Shown here: positions 5,813 through 7,281 of the stretch, in pieces
Numbering within the stretch: the first letter of the stretch is position 1
How the letters are laid out: the number at the start of each line of letters is the position of its first letter
NCBI GenBank assembly: GCA_017441965.1
Contig: JAFSBF010000060.1
Span: 1-7,281, forward strand
DNA: 7,281 nucleotides
Direction: 5' to 3'
Origin: Clostridia bacterium
GTDB lineage: Bacteria; Bacillota; Clostridia; UMGS1883
The notes under the pieces: generated by a model
What the model was told of the DNA's origin: nothing
The model's input: only the letters and a program-made list of their open reading frames with translations
The model's database searches: none
Position numbers and translations under genes: made by a program

Positions 5813-5820
5813 TAGATATT

Positions 5821-6288
5821 TTATAAATTAAGATTTTCTTTTATAAGATTAAAAACCTCATCACAGGTTTGCTCTCTTATCTCGTCACGTGTGCCTTTAA
5901 GATTAAGCTTTTTAAACTCCACACCGTTATTATGAGCAATTGCAATGTATACAAGACCTACGGGTTTTTCCTGCGTTCCGCCGCCGGGTCCTGCAATACC
6001 CGTAACGCTGACTGCAATATCGCTTCCCGATACCTTTTTTGCACCCTGCGCCATTTCACAAGCCGTCTGATGGCTTACTGCCCCGTATTTTTCGAGTGTT
6101 TCGGGAAAAACTCCAAGAAGCCTTTCCTTTGCCTCATTTGCGTAGGTAATAAAGCCGTAGCCGTAAATACTGCTCGCTCCGGGAACAGAGGTGATAATTT
6201 TTCCGAGTGAGCCGCCCGTGCAGCTTTCAGCAGTGGAAATAGTAATATTTTTTTCTATTAGTTTTGAAATGATTTGTTCGTTAGTCAT
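5821..6288 (-). CDS. pncC: Nicotinamide-nucleotide amidohydrolase PncC (CinA C-terminal domain only)
   Basis: The CinA C-terminal family deamidates nicotinamide mononucleotide to nicotinic acid mononucleotide and ammonia, recycling the NMN released by NAD-dependent DNA ligase. The 155-residue product is one complete domain, near the length of E. coli PncC. The signature AESCTGG is at 20-26, the SVPGASS and YANEAKERLLGV segments follow, GAVS is at 68-71, and VTGIAGPGGGT is at 94-104. The N-terminal MoCF-like domain of full-length CinA is absent, and the 93 bases before the gene leave no room for it. AAAGGTG on the minus strand (6294-6300) supports the ATG at 6288. No promoter is visible upstream, so it is probably expressed from the thiI transcript. 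Its position directly before recA recalls the streptococcal cinA-recA arrangement. Confidence 0.93.
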   Translation of the reverse strand: MTNEQIISKLIEKNITISTAESCTGGSLGKIITSVPGASSIYGYGFITYANEAKERLLGVFPETLEKYGAVSHQTACEMAQGAKKVSGSDIAVSVTGIAGPGGGTQEKPVGLVYIAIAHNNGVEFKKLNLKGTRDEIREQTCDEVFNLIKENLNL

Positions 6289-6300
6289 AATAACACCTTT

Positions 6301-6372
6301 AAGTGCGAAATGCGAAGTGATGGAAGGTTTTCGCTGTGGCGAAAACCAACATTCATTTCGAACTTTGAACTT
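6301..6372. repeat. Imperfect palindromic element between thiI and pncC
   Basis: The arm at 6301-6333 aligns without gaps to the reverse complement of 6340-6372, with 24 of 33 positions paired. The innermost GGTTTTCG/CGAAAACC stem is perfect around the six-base loop CTGTGG. The arms carry reiterated GCGAA and TTCGAA-like units (TGCGAAATGCGAAGTG on one side). It ends one base before the Shine-Dalgarno of pncC. It could be a MITE/REP-like repeat, or a hairpin in the thiI-pncC message that affects stability or translation of pncC. On the minus strand no T-tract follows, so it is a poor terminator. Confidence 0.7.
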
Positions 6373-6381
6373 CGAATTTAA

Positions 6382-7281
6382 TTATGAATTTGGCTCAATT
6401 AACACCCAGTCTGTCTCAGCAACGGCTTTATCTACCCAGTATTCCATATCAATTTTATTCTGGCTTTCCATAATTTTTTCAAGGGTGGGTTTTGTTGTTG
6501 GATGCTTAGGTGTAAATACCGTACAACAATCCTCATACGGAAGAATAGATGTTTCGAATGTTCCTATTTTACGTGCAATGGTTACAATTTCGTTTTTATC
6601 CATACCGATAAGCGGACGGAAAACGGGAAGCGTTGTCATAACCTCATTCGTAACACCGAGTGCCTGAATAGTCTGACTTGCGACCTGACCGAGGCTTTCA
6701 CCCGTAATCAGTGCAAGGGAATTATTTTTAAGCGCAATTCTCTCTGCCGTCATCATCATCATTCTGCGCATAATAAGTGTCAGATGGTCTTCGGGACAGT
6801 TATCGCGTATTGCAAGCTGCTGCTCGGTAAATGGTACGATATAAAGGTTAAATCTGCCCGTATATTCTGAAACTAAACGTGCAAGCTCGATAACCTTTTC
6901 CTTCGCCCTCTCACTCGTATACGGCGGGGAGAAAAAGTGTACTGCATCAAGCTCCACGCCCCTTTTTGCAATCATCCATGCAGCAACGGGGCTGTCAATA
7001 CCGCCTGAAAGCAGAATTGTTGCCTTACCACTGGAGCCTGTAGGCATACCGCCTGAACCTGTGCTGCTTGCACTGTCGGCATAAACATATGCCTCGTTAT
7101 CGCGGATTTCCACGCGGACAGTAGCCTCGGGATTTAAAACGTCAACCTTTATTTTATGCAGTCTTGAAAGTATCGCACCGCCCATTTCACGGCTGATTTC
7201 AGGAGATTTGAACGGGAATTTTTTATCACTGCGCTTTGCCTCTACCTTAAAGGTGTTGCATCCGTAGAGTGCCTCGCACAC
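6382..7281 (-). CDS. thiI: tRNA 4-thiouridine synthase ThiI, missing N-terminus (cut by window edge)
   Basis: ThiI adenylates uridine 8 of tRNA and transfers sulfur to make 4-thiouridine; in some bacteria it also supplies sulfur for thiamine thiazole. The 300 visible codons start in the THUMP domain (TFKVEAKRSDKKFPFKSPEI, then MGGAIL) and continue through a glycine-rich linker (GSGGMPTGSSGKA) into the PP-loop SGGIDSPVAAW, at visible residues 92-97 for SGGIDS. HFFSPPYTSERAKEKVIEL, GESLGQVASQT and LPYEDCCTVFTPKHP follow, all close to the Bacillus-type family. The protein ends about 45 residues later with no rhodanese domain, unlike the E. coli enzyme. The usual length is about 390-400, so roughly 90-100 N-terminal residues (ferredoxin-like domain and part of THUMP) lie beyond the edge. 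The GTG codon at the edge is internal, not a start. It lies upstream of pncC on the same strand. Confidence 0.97.
   Translation of the reverse strand: MCEALYGCNTFKVEAKRSDKKFPFKSPEISREMGGAILSRLHKIKVDVLNPEATVRVEIRDNEAYVYADSASSTGSGGMPTGSSGKATILLSGGIDSPVAAWMIAKRGVELDAVHFFSPPYTSERAKEKVIELARLVSEYTGRFNLYIVPFTEQQLAIRDNCPEDHLTLIMRRMMMMTAERIALKNNSLALITGESLGQVASQTIQALGVTNEVMTTLPVFRPLIGMDKNEIVTIARKIGTFETSILPYEDCCTVFTPKHPTTKPTLEKIMESQNKIDMEYWVDKAVAETDWVLIEPNS

Noticed and set aside
6191..6870. Plus-strand open frames (158 and 122 codons) over thiI/pncC
   Set aside because: They overlap conserved minus-strand genes, span the palindromic spacer and show no family resemblance, so they are shadow frames.
7270..7281. 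GTG at the right edge as the start of thiI
   Set aside because: The visible protein begins in the middle of the THUMP domain, so the codon is an internal valine and the gene continues outside the window.
1..7281. CRISPR array, tRNA/rRNA genes, toxin-antitoxin or defence genes
   Set aside because: No regularly spaced repeats, tRNA-like arm patterns or characteristic gene families were found on either strand.

Overview
The window looks like a chromosomal housekeeping segment from a low-GC Bacillota, most likely a member of the Clostridia. The evidence is as follows: consensus SigA-type promoters with 17-bp spacers, purine-rich Shine-Dalgarno sites, a perfect CIRCE operator, a GAAC-N4-GTTC (DinR/LexA-type) box in front of recA, an SLH-domain exported protein, a short-form TtcA and a ThiI without a rhodanese domain. 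Placement below class is inference.

Layout from left to right. (a) Positions 1-675, minus strand: the rplM-rpsI ribosomal protein operon (L13, then S9, which is cut by the left edge), driven by a promoter at 732-760. (b) Positions 676-935: a divergent AT-rich intergenic region with a second strong promoter (879-907) facing right. (c) Positions 936-1652, plus strand: a TtcA-family tRNA 2-thiolation enzyme. (d) Positions 1653-1797: a promoter and perfect CIRCE element in front of htpG (1798-3687, plus strand), which indicates HrcA control of this Hsp90. (e) Positions 3688-3860: a convergent intergenic region with an imperfect palindrome and a long hairpin likely to act as a bidirectional terminator. 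(f) Positions 3861-4529, minus strand: a small secreted protein made only of SLH repeats, with its own consensus promoter. (g) Positions 4530-4721: an intergenic region dense in hairpins and palindromes. (h) Positions 4722-5738, minus strand: recA, with a consensus promoter and a LexA box over the predicted transcription start. (i) Positions 5821-6288, minus strand: a stand-alone PncC/CinA C-terminal-domain protein. (j) Positions 6289-6381: a strong imperfect palindrome. (k) Positions 6382 to the right edge, minus strand: thiI, lacking its N-terminus because of the window edge. thiI, pncC and recA all run leftward and could be partly co-transcribed, with recA additionally having its own SOS-inducible start.

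The genes are conserved core functions: translation, tRNA thiolation, protein folding, recombination/SOS and NAD-cycle repair. I do not see a convincing undescribed multi-gene system, defence island, CRISPR array, tRNA or insertion sequence. The points worth a second look are intergenic: CIRCE control of htpG, two or three palindromic elements with a related GCGRAAT-like motif, and a possibly truncated SLH protein whose stop codon lies at the edge of a hairpin.
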